Source: Streptomyces sp. WAC05374 (GTDB lineage: Bacteria > Actinomycetota > Actinomycetes > Streptomycetales > Streptomycetaceae). Taken from it: DNA of 64,000 nt. The stretch is taken from the NCBI RefSeq assembly GCF_004353505.1, contig NZ_SMNQ01000003.1, positions 186,001-250,000 on the forward strand. The letters run 5' to 3'. The stretch's first letter is position 1, and every line of letters begins with the position of its first letter. Both the position numbers and the translations under genes were made by a program. Positions 1 to 8,185 of this stretch are shown here, piece after piece. The notes under the pieces were generated by a model that was not told the origin of the DNA, did no database searches, and worked only from the letters and a program-made list of their open reading frames with translations.

Positions 1-768
1 CCCCGCCTCCTCGCGCACGCGCACCCGGCGCACGAGCTCGACGGCGTCCAGCTCGCCGGGGCCGGCCTCCGGCGCGCCCTCCACCACGACGGTGATCTCG
101 CCGCGTACGCCCTCGGCCGCCCAGCGGGCGAGCTCGCCGAGGCCGCCCCGCTTGACCTCCTCGTAGGTCTTGGTCAGCTCGCGGCAGACCGCGGCCCGCC
201 GCTCCTCGCCGAACACCTCCGCCATGGCGGCGAGGGTGTCGTCCAGCCGGTGCGGGGCCTCGAAGTAGACGAGGGTGCGCCGTTCGCCGGCGGACTCGCG
301 GAGCCGGGAGAGCCGCTCGCCCGCCTTGCGCGGCAGGAAGCCCTCGAAGCAGAACCGGTCGACGGGCAGCCCCGACAGCGCCAGCGCGGTCAGCACGGCG
401 GACGGCCCGGGCACGGCGGTGACCCTGATGTCCCGCTCGACGGCGGCGGCGACCAGGCGGTAGCCCGGGTCGGACACGGACGGCATGCCCGCGTCGGTGA
501 CGAGCAGGACGCGCGCGCCGCCCGCGAGGGCCTCGACCAGCTCGGGCGTACGCGCGGACTCGTTGCCCTCGAAGTACGACACGACCCGGCCGGTCGTGTG
601 CACACCGAGCGCCTGGGTCAGCCGGCGCAGCCGCCGGGTGTCCTCCGCGGCGACGATGTCGGCGGTCTCCAGCTCGGCGGCGAGGCGGGGCGGGGCGTCC
701 GCGACATCTCCGATCGGGGTCCCTGCGAGTACGAGCGTTCCGGTCACCGTTCCTGTCACAGGTGCCAT
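1..768 (-). CDS. rsmI: 16S rRNA 2'-O-ribose methyltransferase RsmI (partial)
   Basis: SAM-dependent methyltransferase expected to 2'-O-methylate C1402 of 16S rRNA in the ribosome decoding centre. The frame opens with ATG at 768 and runs open for 256 codons to the window edge, so the C-terminus is missing. The N-terminal half shows the tetrapyrrole-methylase fold signatures: [11 protein letters not shown] at about residues 16-26, AEDTRRL near 40, [14 protein letters not shown] near 93 and [12 protein letters not shown] near 118. It is divergent from pmt with about 50 bp between the starts, an arrangement I recall from other Streptomyces. Recognition is from sequence motifs and is strong. Confidence 0.93.
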   Translation of the reverse strand, partial: MAPVTGTVTGTLVLAGTPIGDVADAPPRLAAELETADIVAAEDTRRLRRLTQALGVHTTGRVVSYFEGNESARTPELVEALAGGARVLLVTDAGMPSVSDPGYRLVAAAVERDIRVTAVPGPSAVLTALALSGLPVDRFCFEGFLPRKAGERLSRLRESAGERRTLVYFEAPHRLDDTLAAMAEVFGEERRAAVCRELTKTYEEVKRGGLGELARWAAEGVRGEITVVVEGAPEAGPGELDAVELVRRVRVREEAG

Positions 769-820
769 CCTCGCAGCCCGGACGGGCGACTCGCACAGGC
801 GCGTTCCCTACGATGGCGCG

Positions 821-2554
821 GTGACCAGTACTGCTCCTGAGGCCCTGCACGGACGGGACGCCGGGAAAGAGCCGCCCTCCTGGCAGCGGCGCCTGCGCCG
901 TTTCGGCTACGTGCCGCGGCCGGTGACCGGCCTGCGCGAGCGCCTGGTGCCCCCGTACGCCCGCCCCTCGGACCGGGTCTGGACGGTGCTCGGCGCGCCG
1001 CCCGCGGTGGCCGCCCGACTGTGGCGGCTGGCGGCGTGGGGCGGGCCGCTGCTGGTGGCGCTGGTGGCGGGGCTGCTGCGGTTCTGGAACCTGGGCTCGC
1101 CGCACGCGGTGATATTCGACGAGACGTACTACGCCAAGGACGCCTGGGCGCTGGTCAACCAGGGCTACGAGGGGTCGTGGCCCAAGGACGTCGACGCGTC
1201 GATCCTGAAGAATCCGGACGCGGTGGCCGTCCCGGTGGACCCCGGGTACGTGGTGCACCCGCCGGTGGGCAAGTGGGTCATCGGGCTGGGTGAGCAGCTC
1301 TTCGGGTTCACCCCGTTCGGCTGGCGCTTCATGGTGGCGGTGCTGGGCACGCTGTCGGTGCTGATGCTGTGCCGGATCGGTCGGCGGCTGTTCCGCTCGA
1401 CGTTCCTGGGCTGCCTGGCGGGCGCGCTGCTGGCGGTGGACGGGCTCCACTTCGTGATGAGCCGTACGGCACTGCTGGACCAGGTGCTGATGTTCTTCGT
1501 CCTGGCGGCGTTCGGGTGCCTGCTGATCGACCGGGACCGGACGCGGGCCCGGCTGGCGGCGGCGCTTCCGGTGGACCGGGACGGGGTGCTGCGGCCCGAC
1601 GCGGAGGTCGCGGAAACGCTGCGCCTGGGGTGGCGGCCGTGGCGGATCGCGGCCGGTCTGACGCTGGGGCTGGCGGCGGCCACGAAGTGGAACGGGCTGT
1701 ACATCCTGGCCGCGTTCGGGGTGCTGACGGTGCTGTGGGACGTGGGCGCCCGCCGCACGGCCGGGGCCTTCCGGCCGTACGCGAGCGTGCTGCGGCGGGA
1801 CCTGGTGCCCGCGTTCGTCTCGACGGTGCCGGTGGCGATCGCGACGTACCTGGTGTCGTGGTCGGGCTGGATCGTCACGGGCAAGGGGTACTTCCGCAAC
1901 TGGGCGGCCACGGACGGCCGGGACAGTGCGTGGTCGTGGCTGTTCCCGGACTGGTGGCGCAGCCTGTGGCACTACGAGGCCGAGGTCTACAGCTTCCACG
2001 TCAACCTGACGTCCGGGCACACCTACCAGTCCAACCCGTGGAGCTGGCCGGTGCTGGGGCGGCCGGTCTCCTACTTCTACGAGGACCCGCCGGCCGGCCG
2101 GGACGGCTGCCCGGCGGACGCCACGGAGAAGTGCGCGCGCGAGGTGCTGGCGATCGGTACGCCACTCCTGTGGTGGGCGGCGTGCTTCGCGCTGCTGTAC
2201 GTGCTGTGGCGCTGGTTCTTCCGCCGCGACTGGCGGGCGGGCGCGATCGCGTGCGCGGTGGCGGCCGGCTGGGTGCCGTGGTTCTTCTACCAGGAGCGCA
2301 CGATCTTCCTGTTCTACGCGGTGGTGTTCGTGCCGTTCCTGTGCCTGGCGGTCGCGATGATGGCGGGCGCCATGCTCGGCCCCCCGGGCCAGGACGCGGC
2401 CGCCGAACGCCGCCGCACCATCGGCGCGGTCGGCGTGGGCGTCCTGGTGCTGCTCATCGTCTGGAACTTCATCTACTTCTGGCCCCTGTACACCGGCCAG
2501 TCCATCCCGATGGACGACTGGCGCGACCGGATGTGGCTGGACACCTGGGTGTAG
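821..2554 (+). CDS. pmt: Protein O-mannosyltransferase Pmt
   Basis: Polytopic membrane GT39-family enzyme of 577 residues that transfers mannose from polyprenyl phosphate mannose to secreted proteins as they are exported. The catalytic acidic pair appears in the first extracytoplasmic loop as IFDETYYAKDAW (about residues 92-103). About ten hydrophobic segments follow, and the tail FWPLYTG...MDDWRDRMWLDTWV is typical of actinobacterial Pmt. GTG at 821 is chosen because the homology begins right after it; TACGAT at 809-814 would be a -10 for a nearly leaderless message. The last ~55 bp recur in decayed form 660 bp downstream (see the remnant at 3143). Confidence 0.93.
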   Translation: MTSTAPEALHGRDAGKEPPSWQRRLRRFGYVPRPVTGLRERLVPPYARPSDRVWTVLGAPPAVAARLWRLAAWGGPLLVALVAGLLRFWNLGSPHAVIFDETYYAKDAWALVNQGYEGSWPKDVDASILKNPDAVAVPVDPGYVVHPPVGKWVIGLGEQLFGFTPFGWRFMVAVLGTLSVLMLCRIGRRLFRSTFLGCLAGALLAVDGLHFVMSRTALLDQVLMFFVLAAFGCLLIDRDRTRARLAAALPVDRDGVLRPDAEVAETLRLGWRPWRIAAGLTLGLAAATKWNGLYILAAFGVLTVLWDVGARRTAGAFRPYASVLRRDLVPAFVSTVPVAIATYLVSWSGWIVTGKGYFRNWAATDGRDSAWSWLFPDWWRSLWHYEAEVYSFHVNLTSGHTYQSNPWSWPVLGRPVSYFYEDPPAGRDGCPADATEKCAREVLAIGTPLLWWAACFALLYVLWRWFFRRDWRAGAIACAVAAGWVPWFFYQERTIFLFYAVVFVPFLCLAVAMMAGAMLGPPGQDAAAERRRTIGAVGVGVLVLLIVWNFIYFWPLYTGQSIPMDDWRDRMWLDTWV

Positions 2555-2566
2555 CTGGGCGGACGC

Positions 2567-2603
2567 ACCACGAGGGCGCGGCGGCCGGCCGCGCCCTCGT
2601 GGT
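2567..2603 (+). terminator. Hairpin terminator of pmt
   Basis: A perfect 15-bp inverted repeat (2567-2581 with 2589-2603) encloses a 7-base loop 12 bp after the pmt stop. There is no long T-run, as is common for Streptomyces terminators. Confidence 0.8.
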
Positions 2604-2641
2604 CGTTGTCATTCCCTGCCGGCTCACCGGAGGACCGCTCC

Positions 2642-2995
2642 TCAATGGCGTCTGGGCTTGTCCTGCAGGCCATCTGAGCAGCCTTCTCCCCAGCCGTCTT
2701 GTGGAAGCTCTCCGTCACTGATGTAGGCGGTAGAGGCACGTTCATCGCACCTACGCTGCGCCTCCCGGTCGTCAGCACTGTAGAGGCCCATTCGACGCAT
2801 CTCCTGACCATCCACATAGCCCTGCTCATAGCCGGGCGGACCGGGAGATGCGGAGTCGCTGCCCGACTGGAACACACCCCCTCCGATTATCACCAAGAGG
2901 GCGACGAGCGCGGCGGCCGCCAAGATGCGGCCGGCAGTGCGATCGCGGAGGGACGGCGGCAGGACGCGCTGCCATCTGTAGTGGGGGAGCGTCAT
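2642..2995 (-). CDS. Small single-pass membrane protein, unknown function
   Basis: 117-residue protein of unknown function. ATG at 2995 is chosen over an upstream GTG because CCGGAGG lies seven bases before it. An N-terminal basic stretch is followed by one transmembrane helix (about residues 24-43, AAALVALLVIIGGG), then a hydrophilic C-terminal part with two cysteines (in RRCDER and EGCSDG) that would be extracytoplasmic if the N-terminus is inside. It lies between pmt and a decayed copy of the pmt 3' end, so it may have arrived with inserted DNA. I do not recognise a family. Confidence 0.6.
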   Translation of the reverse strand: MTLPHYRWQRVLPPSLRDRTAGRILAAAALVALLVIIGGGVFQSGSDSASPGPPGYEQGYVDGQEMRRMGLYSADDREAQRRCDERASTAYISDGELPQDGWGEGCSDGLQDKPRRH

Positions 2996-3142
2996 CGGCA
3001 AACCTCCGGCACCCTGGCTGGCGACGATCACACCCTAGAAGGGCTCAGATGGTGCCGTCCACGGCCCAGCGGCGGCCCAGGAGGGCCCACTTGAGCTGTT
3101 CGCACCACAAGGGCGACAGGCCAGGAAGCGCGTCTGCGTCCG

Positions 3143-3214
3143 GCCCAATACGCGGGCGAGGCCGTCCCGATGGACGACGGGAACGACCGGATGTGACTGG
3201 ACACCTGGGTGCAG
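3143..3214 (+). pseudogene. Decayed copy of the pmt 3' end
   Basis: Bases 3161-3214 match pmt bases 2501-2554 at 47 of 54 positions, at an offset of exactly 660 bp, and the similarity fades upstream to about 3143. In the pmt frame it reads YAGEAVPMDDGNDRM, stop, LDTWVQ, against YTGQSIPMDDWRDRM-W-LDTWV in the intact gene. It has a premature stop and has lost the natural stop. It could be the displaced original end of pmt after an insertion, or the tail of a foreign pmt homologue. Confidence 0.8.
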
Positions 3215-3274
3215 TTGGTCCGGCGGGGCGTCATGGTCGGTCGGCGGGTACGGGAGGTGCGGGAGGGGGAGGCG

Positions 3275-3934
3275 TCAGAGACGCTGCGCGGGCGCGGCAG
3301 CTTCCGTTCGCCCGTGCTGCCGGCCTCGCCGATCGCGCCGGCTCCGCACCGTGTGCCCCATGAGAGCCACGGCGACGACGCATGCCGCGACACGAGTGAC
3401 GTTCCAGGTCGTGGTGAAAACCGGACCCTGCGATTCGGCCTCCACGTGCAATCGCTGCGTCGCCTCGACGAAGGCGACCAGCGGAACGAGCAGACGGAAC
3501 AAAAGGCCACCGATTCCGGGCGTTCGCGCGAGGTTCCCCACGAGACCGAGGGGCGCGCCGAACACGAAAGCCGCTGTTCCCCACACGAGGATTTTGCCCC
3601 CGCTGGAGGCGCCGGATTCCATTCCAGCCGGAACGGGAGCGGCGGATTCCACTCCTGCGGGAATGGTGGGATACATGTCCTTGAAGACGTAGTACGTCAC
3701 TACACCGATGGCCAGCCCCACAGATGCCAGCAACATCGACTCGATTCTTGACGGGCGGAAGCAACCCATCAGGAATGCATAGCAGGCCCACGGCCAACCG
3801 CTGGAGAATACAATGCCCACGGCGACACACGCGGGGTTGTCCCACTTCCCGGCGACCGGTCCCACCAGGCCGAGCAGCAGGGCCGTCGCGAGAGACACGG
3901 CGACCGGCACTACGCGAGCACGCGTGAAACGCAT
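3275..3934 (-). CDS. Multi-pass membrane protein, unknown function
   Basis: 219-residue integral membrane protein of unknown function. ATG at 3934 is chosen because GGGGAAAA lies seven bases upstream. At least five hydrophobic segments are visible: about residues 10-28, 34-55, 66-83, 115-133 and 143-160, with a last one near 183-198. The tail is strongly basic and may be cytoplasmic. It resembles small Streptomyces multi-TM proteins such as the DUF6518 group, but I cannot confirm that. It is downstream of the bacteriocin gene on the same strand, separated by a perfect 42-bp palindrome, so it is probably transcribed separately. A role in bacteriocin immunity is only a guess. Confidence 0.75.
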   Translation of the reverse strand: MRFTRARVVPVAVSLATALLLGLVGPVAGKWDNPACVAVGIVFSSGWPWACYAFLMGCFRPSRIESMLLASVGLAIGVVTYYVFKDMYPTIPAGVESAAPVPAGMESGASSGGKILVWGTAAFVFGAPLGLVGNLARTPGIGGLLFRLLVPLVAFVEATQRLHVEAESQGPVFTTTWNVTRVAACVVAVALMGHTVRSRRDRRGRQHGRTEAAAPAQRL

Positions 3935-3980
3935 GATGTCTTTTCCCCGTTCCGTGGGCGAGTCCGAGCCGGAGGTGGCA

Positions 3981-4022
3981 CGCGCCGGGGGCTGTCCGGG
4001 CGCCCGGACAGCCCCCGGCGCG
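3981..4022 (-). terminator. 42-bp perfect palindrome after the bacteriocin gene
   Basis: Bases 3981-4001 and 4002-4022 are exact reverse complements with no unpaired spacer. It lies between the bacteriocin stop (4079) and the next start on that strand (3934), where a terminator is expected. Confidence 0.75.
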
Positions 4023-4078
4023 GCTCGCTCACCTGCAACGCCTCCCCGAGGGGTCATGCTCGGTTCGGCGGTCGGAAC

Positions 4079-4561
4079 CTAGTCGACGCTGTAGTACGTG
4101 GAGCAGGTGTAGGCGAGGCCCGCAGTGAGGTTGGCGTTGGACGTGCCGCCGGCCGGAGCCCAGGCGCGACGCGTGCTGCCCGCGAGCTTCACCGTGGAGG
4201 AGTGCCCCTTGGTGTGGTGATAGTAGTTCGAGTAGCAGTACTTGTTGACGACTCCGGGACTGACCTCTCGCGCGTACCAGCCGAAGCACCAGTTGCCGCC
4301 GCTGGACGGGCTGATACAGGTCCGCGACCGCGGGCTGACAGCGCGCTTCGGAGCGTCCAGCTTGAGCATCACCACGCCCCATTCGGAGGGGTTGCCCAGT
4401 TCGGCGGGCGGCTTCGTACCGTCCCCGCGGTGATGGACGGTGATGGCGGCTCCGGATGTACCGACGGCCGCGGACGCGTCCGCGGTGGCCGGCGTCGCGA
4501 TACCCACAGCCGCAATGGCCGCGCCCGCGATGGCGAAAGCGATGGATCTAGCGGTCTTCAT
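4079..4561 (-). CDS. Secreted lactococcin-972-family bacteriocin-like protein
   Basis: 160-residue exported protein. A Sec signal peptide occupies about residues 1-27, ending ATPATA before DAS. The C-terminal half carries the lactococcin 972 pattern: NWCFGWYAREV, then a SNYYHHTKGHSSTVK core (about residues 109-123), then AWAP and a terminal aromatic TYYS. Lactococcin 972 itself binds lipid II and blocks septum formation in lactococci; whether this one is toxic is unknown. Unlike the classic peptide it has four cysteines in the mature part and an N-terminal extension of about 60 residues. GGGAGGGA lies six bases before ATG at 4561. The usual large immunity membrane protein and ABC transporter are not adjacent. 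Confidence 0.75.
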   Translation of the reverse strand: MKTARSIAFAIAGAAIAAVGIATPATADASAAVGTSGAAITVHHRGDGTKPPAELGNPSEWGVVMLKLDAPKRAVSPRSRTCISPSSGGNWCFGWYAREVSPGVVNKYCYSNYYHHTKGHSSTVKLAGSTRRAWAPAGGTSNANLTAGLAYTCSTYYSVD

Positions 4562-5066
4562 GTCATTCCCTCCCCGTGATTTCCCCCTGTTGGGAACGGG
4601 AGAGATCTTTCACGGGCACCCGCCCACCGGCAAAGCAATATCCGATGTTGGCCAGAAACCGCCCCGGTCGCCCCGCCTGTCACCTTTCAGACATGTCCCT
4701 CTTTATCACTGCCCGTTTTGCGGCGATCAGCCCGACGAGCGAGCTTCGGCCGTCCGTCGCCGTCGCCGCTCATCCGGTGGCCGGTACCGGACGTTCGGGG
4801 CATCAGGAGCCGGTGACGCGGACACCGCACGCCAGCGGCTCCACGCCCCGGGCGAGGCGCAGCCGGGCGTCGCGGAGGCCGAGGGGCCGACAACGGGTGC
4901 CGCCCCGTTGTCAGTTGGGCTGTGTAGTCTGTTTTACAGCCGGGGGGAACGGGCCTTGAGGGGCGCGTGTGGCCGTGTGTACGCATGGGCCTGCGCGTCG
5001 CTCGTGGGGTCCTCGTTGGGGTCGCCGTTTCCCCCGTGACCAGACGCATCAACGGGGATACGGGGA
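4562..5066. other. Divergent intergenic region with one hairpin
   Basis: About 500 bp between the divergent bacteriocin and metalloprotease genes. It has no convincing gene. The only clear structure is a 9-bp inverted repeat with a six-base loop at 4889-4912, followed by a locally AT-richer stretch (about 4913-4940) that probably holds the metalloprotease promoter. Confidence 0.5.
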
Positions 5067-5627
5067 ATGACCATGAGACGGAGCACACGTGTGCTCGCGG
5101 CGCTCGGCGCCGCCGTCGGTTCGCTGATACTCGTCACGCAGCCGGCCTCGGCCAACTCCTTCGGGCCGAGGTTCGCGGACAACTCGGCGCACAGCTTCTT
5201 CTTCGACGACGACCTGTCGTCGGGGCAGCGCGGCGGCATGGACTGGGCGCGGAAGAACTCGCTGGCGCCCACGGACATGACGACCAGCCTGGACAGCCGG
5301 TACAACAACAAGGTCGACGTGTGGGCGTACTCCACGTGGAACCCCACGGGTGACCAGAGGGAATGGTACGCCTGGACCACCTGCGTGAAGATGGTGAGCG
5401 GCAGCTCGTCCAAGTGCGACCAGTTCACCATCGTGTTCAACAACAAGGTGCCGCACTCCAACTACAAGTCGCTGTCGTGCCACGAGATCGGCCACAGCGT
5501 GGGGCTGGGCCACGCCTCCGGCGAGAACCGCAACTACACCTCGGCGAACCGTTCCTGCATGCGGGGCGGGCCCGACCACAACTACTACGCCAAGCACGAC
5601 AAGAACCACATCAACGGCCGTTACTGA
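5067..5627 (+). CDS. Secreted zinc metalloprotease, metzincin-like
   Basis: 186-residue secreted protein. A signal peptide covers about residues 1-29, ending QPASA. The motif HEIGHSVGLGH at residues 139-149 is the extended zinc site HExxHxxGxxH of metzincins, with E140 as catalytic base and three histidines as ligands. SCMRGG at 163-168 places a methionine where the Met-turn is expected. It is small, like snapalysin, but the site does not match the snapalysin Asp third ligand. Starts at 5067 and 5073 both have a suitable GGGGA; the longer is given. It is followed 35 bp later by a putative lipoprotein gene, probably co-transcribed. The substrate is unknown. Confidence 0.85.
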   Translation: MTMRRSTRVLAALGAAVGSLILVTQPASANSFGPRFADNSAHSFFFDDDLSSGQRGGMDWARKNSLAPTDMTTSLDSRYNNKVDVWAYSTWNPTGDQREWYAWTTCVKMVSGSSSKCDQFTIVFNNKVPHSNYKSLSCHEIGHSVGLGHASGENRNYTSANRSCMRGGPDHNYYAKHDKNHINGRY

Positions 5628-5662
5628 GCAGGACCGAGAGAGCAGAGGAGAATGAGCGACCG

Positions 5663-6343
5663 ATGAAGCGCGCACACATCACGCGGGCGGCCGCCGGTGC
5701 CGCCACCCTCGCCGTCCTGCTGGGCACGGCGGCGTGCTCGTCCGGCACGCAGCCGGCCGACAAGGAGCGGGGCACGTCCGGCGCCACCAAGGCGTCCGGC
5801 GGTTTCTGGGGCGCGCACGCGGGCGCGGCGGCCTCCGAGGCCAACCCGCCGGCGAGCGTCCCGGACCTGGCGAGCCGCTCGGACCTGGTGGTCCTCGGCA
5901 CCATCACGGGCGCCGAGGAGGGCAAGGAGTACGCCGACCCGGGCAAGCCGGTCAACCGCACGTCGAACGTGCGGATCAAGGTGGCGAAGTCCAGCAAGCC
6001 GGGCGTGACCGACGCGGTCGTGGAGTTCACCCGCGACCCGGGGCACGACCTGAAGGACATCACCGGCAGCGTGCCCCAGGGGAGTTACGTCTTCTACCTC
6101 AGGTCCTGGTACGAGGGCCCCGACGGCCCGGTCTATAGCTGCGCCTCCACGGCCTCGTGCGTGGTCGCCGCCAAGGACGGCGCCCTCCAGACGCCCCGGG
6201 ACCCCGAGGCGGCCCAGGAACTGACCGAGGGCACCCGGAGCGCGGCTCCGGCCGCGGCCGGGAAGACGGCCCAGTCGGCCCCCTCCGGGCCGCAGCGGCT
6301 GAACAGCGCCGAGGACGTCTTCGCGCTCAGCACCACCCGCTGA
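5663..6343 (+). CDS. Putative secreted lipoprotein, unknown function
   Basis: 226-residue protein with an N-terminal export signal ending LLGTAACSSG, in which C25 could be the lipidated cysteine (the -3 residue is Thr rather than the usual Leu, so lipidation is less certain). The mature part holds one folded region, about residues 65-170, containing SDLVVLGTITGAEEG and a short disulfide-capable YSCASTASC, and then an Ala/Gln-rich tail. It follows the metalloprotease by 35 bp, with AGAGGAG upstream of ATG at 5663. An inhibitor or partner role for the protease would be natural but is not shown by the sequence. Confidence 0.75.
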   Translation: MKRAHITRAAAGAATLAVLLGTAACSSGTQPADKERGTSGATKASGGFWGAHAGAAASEANPPASVPDLASRSDLVVLGTITGAEEGKEYADPGKPVNRTSNVRIKVAKSSKPGVTDAVVEFTRDPGHDLKDITGSVPQGSYVFYLRSWYEGPDGPVYSCASTASCVVAAKDGALQTPRDPEAAQELTEGTRSAAPAAAGKTAQSAPSGPQRLNSAEDVFALSTTR

Positions 6344-6461
6344 GCGGTGGGCGACGCGGGTCCCGGGCACCGGCGACGGTGTCCGGGGCCCGGACGTTCC
6401 GGTCGGATAACAGTCACCCGGGCTCTCACTACTGTCCCGTAGGGTGACTCCCGTTACGCGA

Positions 6462-6475
6462 TTGAACGCGTTCAA
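6462..6475. promoter_or_regulatory. 14-bp palindrome in the penicillin-binding protein leader
   Basis: TTGAACGCGTTCAA is a perfect palindrome 28 bp before the start at 6503 and about 17 bp after a TAGGGT hexamer (6440-6445) that could be the -10. Its position suits a repressor operator; the cognate regulator is unknown. Confidence 0.45.
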
Positions 6476-6502
6476 CGGGGCTCCTGGGGAGGGGACTGCA
6501 CG

Positions 6503-8143
6503 ATGCGCAGTGGAGCGAAGGTCGCCATCGTCGGCGGGGTGTTCACCGTCGTGGCGGGTGGCGTGGGGTACGGGGCGTACAACCTGTGGAACGGCATCAC
6601 CGGCGGGGCGGAGGGGACCACCACCACGTCCGCCGCGGCCCCGCGCACGGCGGGCAGCGGACCGGTCACCGCCGAGGAGGTCGAGCGGACGGCCAGGGAC
6701 TTCCTCGCCGCATGGGCGGCGGGTGACGACGCGGCGGCCGGTGAGCTGACCGACAACGCCGACACCGCCGCTCCGGCCGTCCAGAACTTCCGGGAGGTCG
6801 CGCACGTCTCCAAGGCGGTCATCACGCCCGGCAAGCCCGTGGGCACCAAGGTGCCGTTCACGGTCGACGCGACGGTGACGTACGAGGGGAAGTCCAAGCG
6901 CCTGACGTACGCCTCCGAGCTGACCGTCGTGCGCGGTGTCACCACCGGCAGGCCGCTCGTCGACTGGAAGCCGGCGGTGATCCACCCCCAGCTCACCGGC
7001 GAGGCGGTGCTGCGCACCGGGGAGGCGCCCAACCCGCCGGTCAAGGCGGTCGACCACCGGGGCGTGGAGCTGACGCCGGAGAAGTACCCCTCCCTGAAGC
7101 CGGTCCTGGCCGAACTGCGCGAGAAGTACGGCTCCGAGGCGGGCGGCAGGCCCGGCATCGAGACGTGGATCGACGACGCGGCCGGGGGCGCGCCCGACCG
7201 GACGCTGCTGACGCTCGCCGAGGGCAGGCCCGGCGAGCTGCGCACGACGCTGGACGCGGGCGTCCAGGCGGCGGCGGAGCGGGCGGTGAAGCGGTACGGG
7301 GAGTCGTCGGTGGTGGCGATCAAGCCGTCCACGGGCGAGATACGGGCGGTGGCCAACAACCGCAAGGACGCCTTCAACGCGGCGTTCGAGGGCAAGCAGG
7401 CGCCCGGCTCGACGCTGAAGATGGTCACGGCGGCGCTGCTGCTGGAGAAGGGCCTGGCGGCCAAGGACCGGCCGGCCGAGTGCCCGAAGAGCGTCATGTA
7501 CGAGGGCCGCACCTTCCACAACCTGCGGCACTTCGCCCTGGCGGACGGCAGCACCTTCGAGGAGAGCTTCAAGCGGTCGTGCAACACCGCCTTCATCAAG
7601 CTGATCGACGACGTCGGTGACGACTCGGCGCTCGGCACGGAGGCCCGTGACGTCTTCGGCATCGGCCTGAACTGGCAGACCGGTGTGCGCACCTGGGACG
7701 GCTCCGTACCCGCCGAGACGGGTGGCGAGGCGGCGGCCCAGTACATCGGGCAGGGCACCGTCCAGATGAACGTCCTCAACGTCGCGTCCATCACCGCCAC
7801 CGCGAAGAACGGTTCCTTCAAGCAGCCGGTCATCGTGCCCCGCGACCTGGACGACCGGCCGATCGCCAGTGCGGCGCGCCCCCTGGAGGGGTCGGCGGCC
7901 CGGCAGTTGCGCGACATGATGCGGGCCACGGCGACCAGCGGCACGGGTGCGGCGGCGATGGCCGGGGTCGGCGGCGACAAGGGCGCCAAGACGGGGTCGG
8001 CGGAGGTCGGCGGGCAGGCCGACTCCAACAGTTGGTTCGCCGGGTTCGCCGACGACCTGGCCGCCGCGGCGGTCGTCCAGGCGGGCGGTCACGGCGGGGA
8101 CGCGGCGGGCCCGCTGGTCGCCGCGGTGCTCAACGCCCGGTAA
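6503..8143 (+). CDS. Penicillin-binding protein (transpeptidase)
   Basis: 546-residue membrane-anchored D,D-transpeptidase for peptidoglycan cross-linking. A single N-terminal anchor (about residues 5-27) is followed by an NTF2-like/MecA-N-type domain (about 53-165) and the transpeptidase domain. The catalytic motifs are all present: SxxK as S303-T-L-K306, SxN as S359-C-N361 and KTG at 496-498. There is no glycosyltransferase domain, so it is class B-like. From memory it corresponds to the PBP genes next to pmt in S. coelicolor. The C-terminus ends soon after the KTG motif, which is normal for this subgroup. Confidence 0.92.
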   Translation: MRSGAKVAIVGGVFTVVAGGVGYGAYNLWNGITGGAEGTTTTSAAAPRTAGSGPVTAEEVERTARDFLAAWAAGDDAAAGELTDNADTAAPAVQNFREVAHVSKAVITPGKPVGTKVPFTVDATVTYEGKSKRLTYASELTVVRGVTTGRPLVDWKPAVIHPQLTGEAVLRTGEAPNPPVKAVDHRGVELTPEKYPSLKPVLAELREKYGSEAGGRPGIETWIDDAAGGAPDRTLLTLAEGRPGELRTTLDAGVQAAAERAVKRYGESSVVAIKPSTGEIRAVANNRKDAFNAAFEGKQAPGSTLKMVTAALLLEKGLAAKDRPAECPKSVMYEGRTFHNLRHFALADGSTFEESFKRSCNTAFIKLIDDVGDDSALGTEARDVFGIGLNWQTGVRTWDGSVPAETGGEAAAQYIGQGTVQMNVLNVASITATAKNGSFKQPVIVPRDLDDRPIASAARPLEGSAARQLRDMMRATATSGTGAAAMAGVGGDKGAKTGSAEVGGQADSNSWFAGFADDLAAAAVVQAGGHGGDAAGPLVAAVLNAR

Positions 8144-8185
8144 CCCACTCGCGTGGCCCGTACAAGCACCGCTAGCGTGCGGGCC

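Noticed and set aside
2604..6343. Prophage or integrative conjugative element
   Set aside because: No integrase, replication, transfer or structural gene is present; only the duplicated pmt tail hints at past insertion.
5621..8092. 823-codon minus-strand open frame across the lipoprotein and PBP genes
   Set aside because: It crosses a promoter region and two convincing plus-strand genes; no domain is recognisable.
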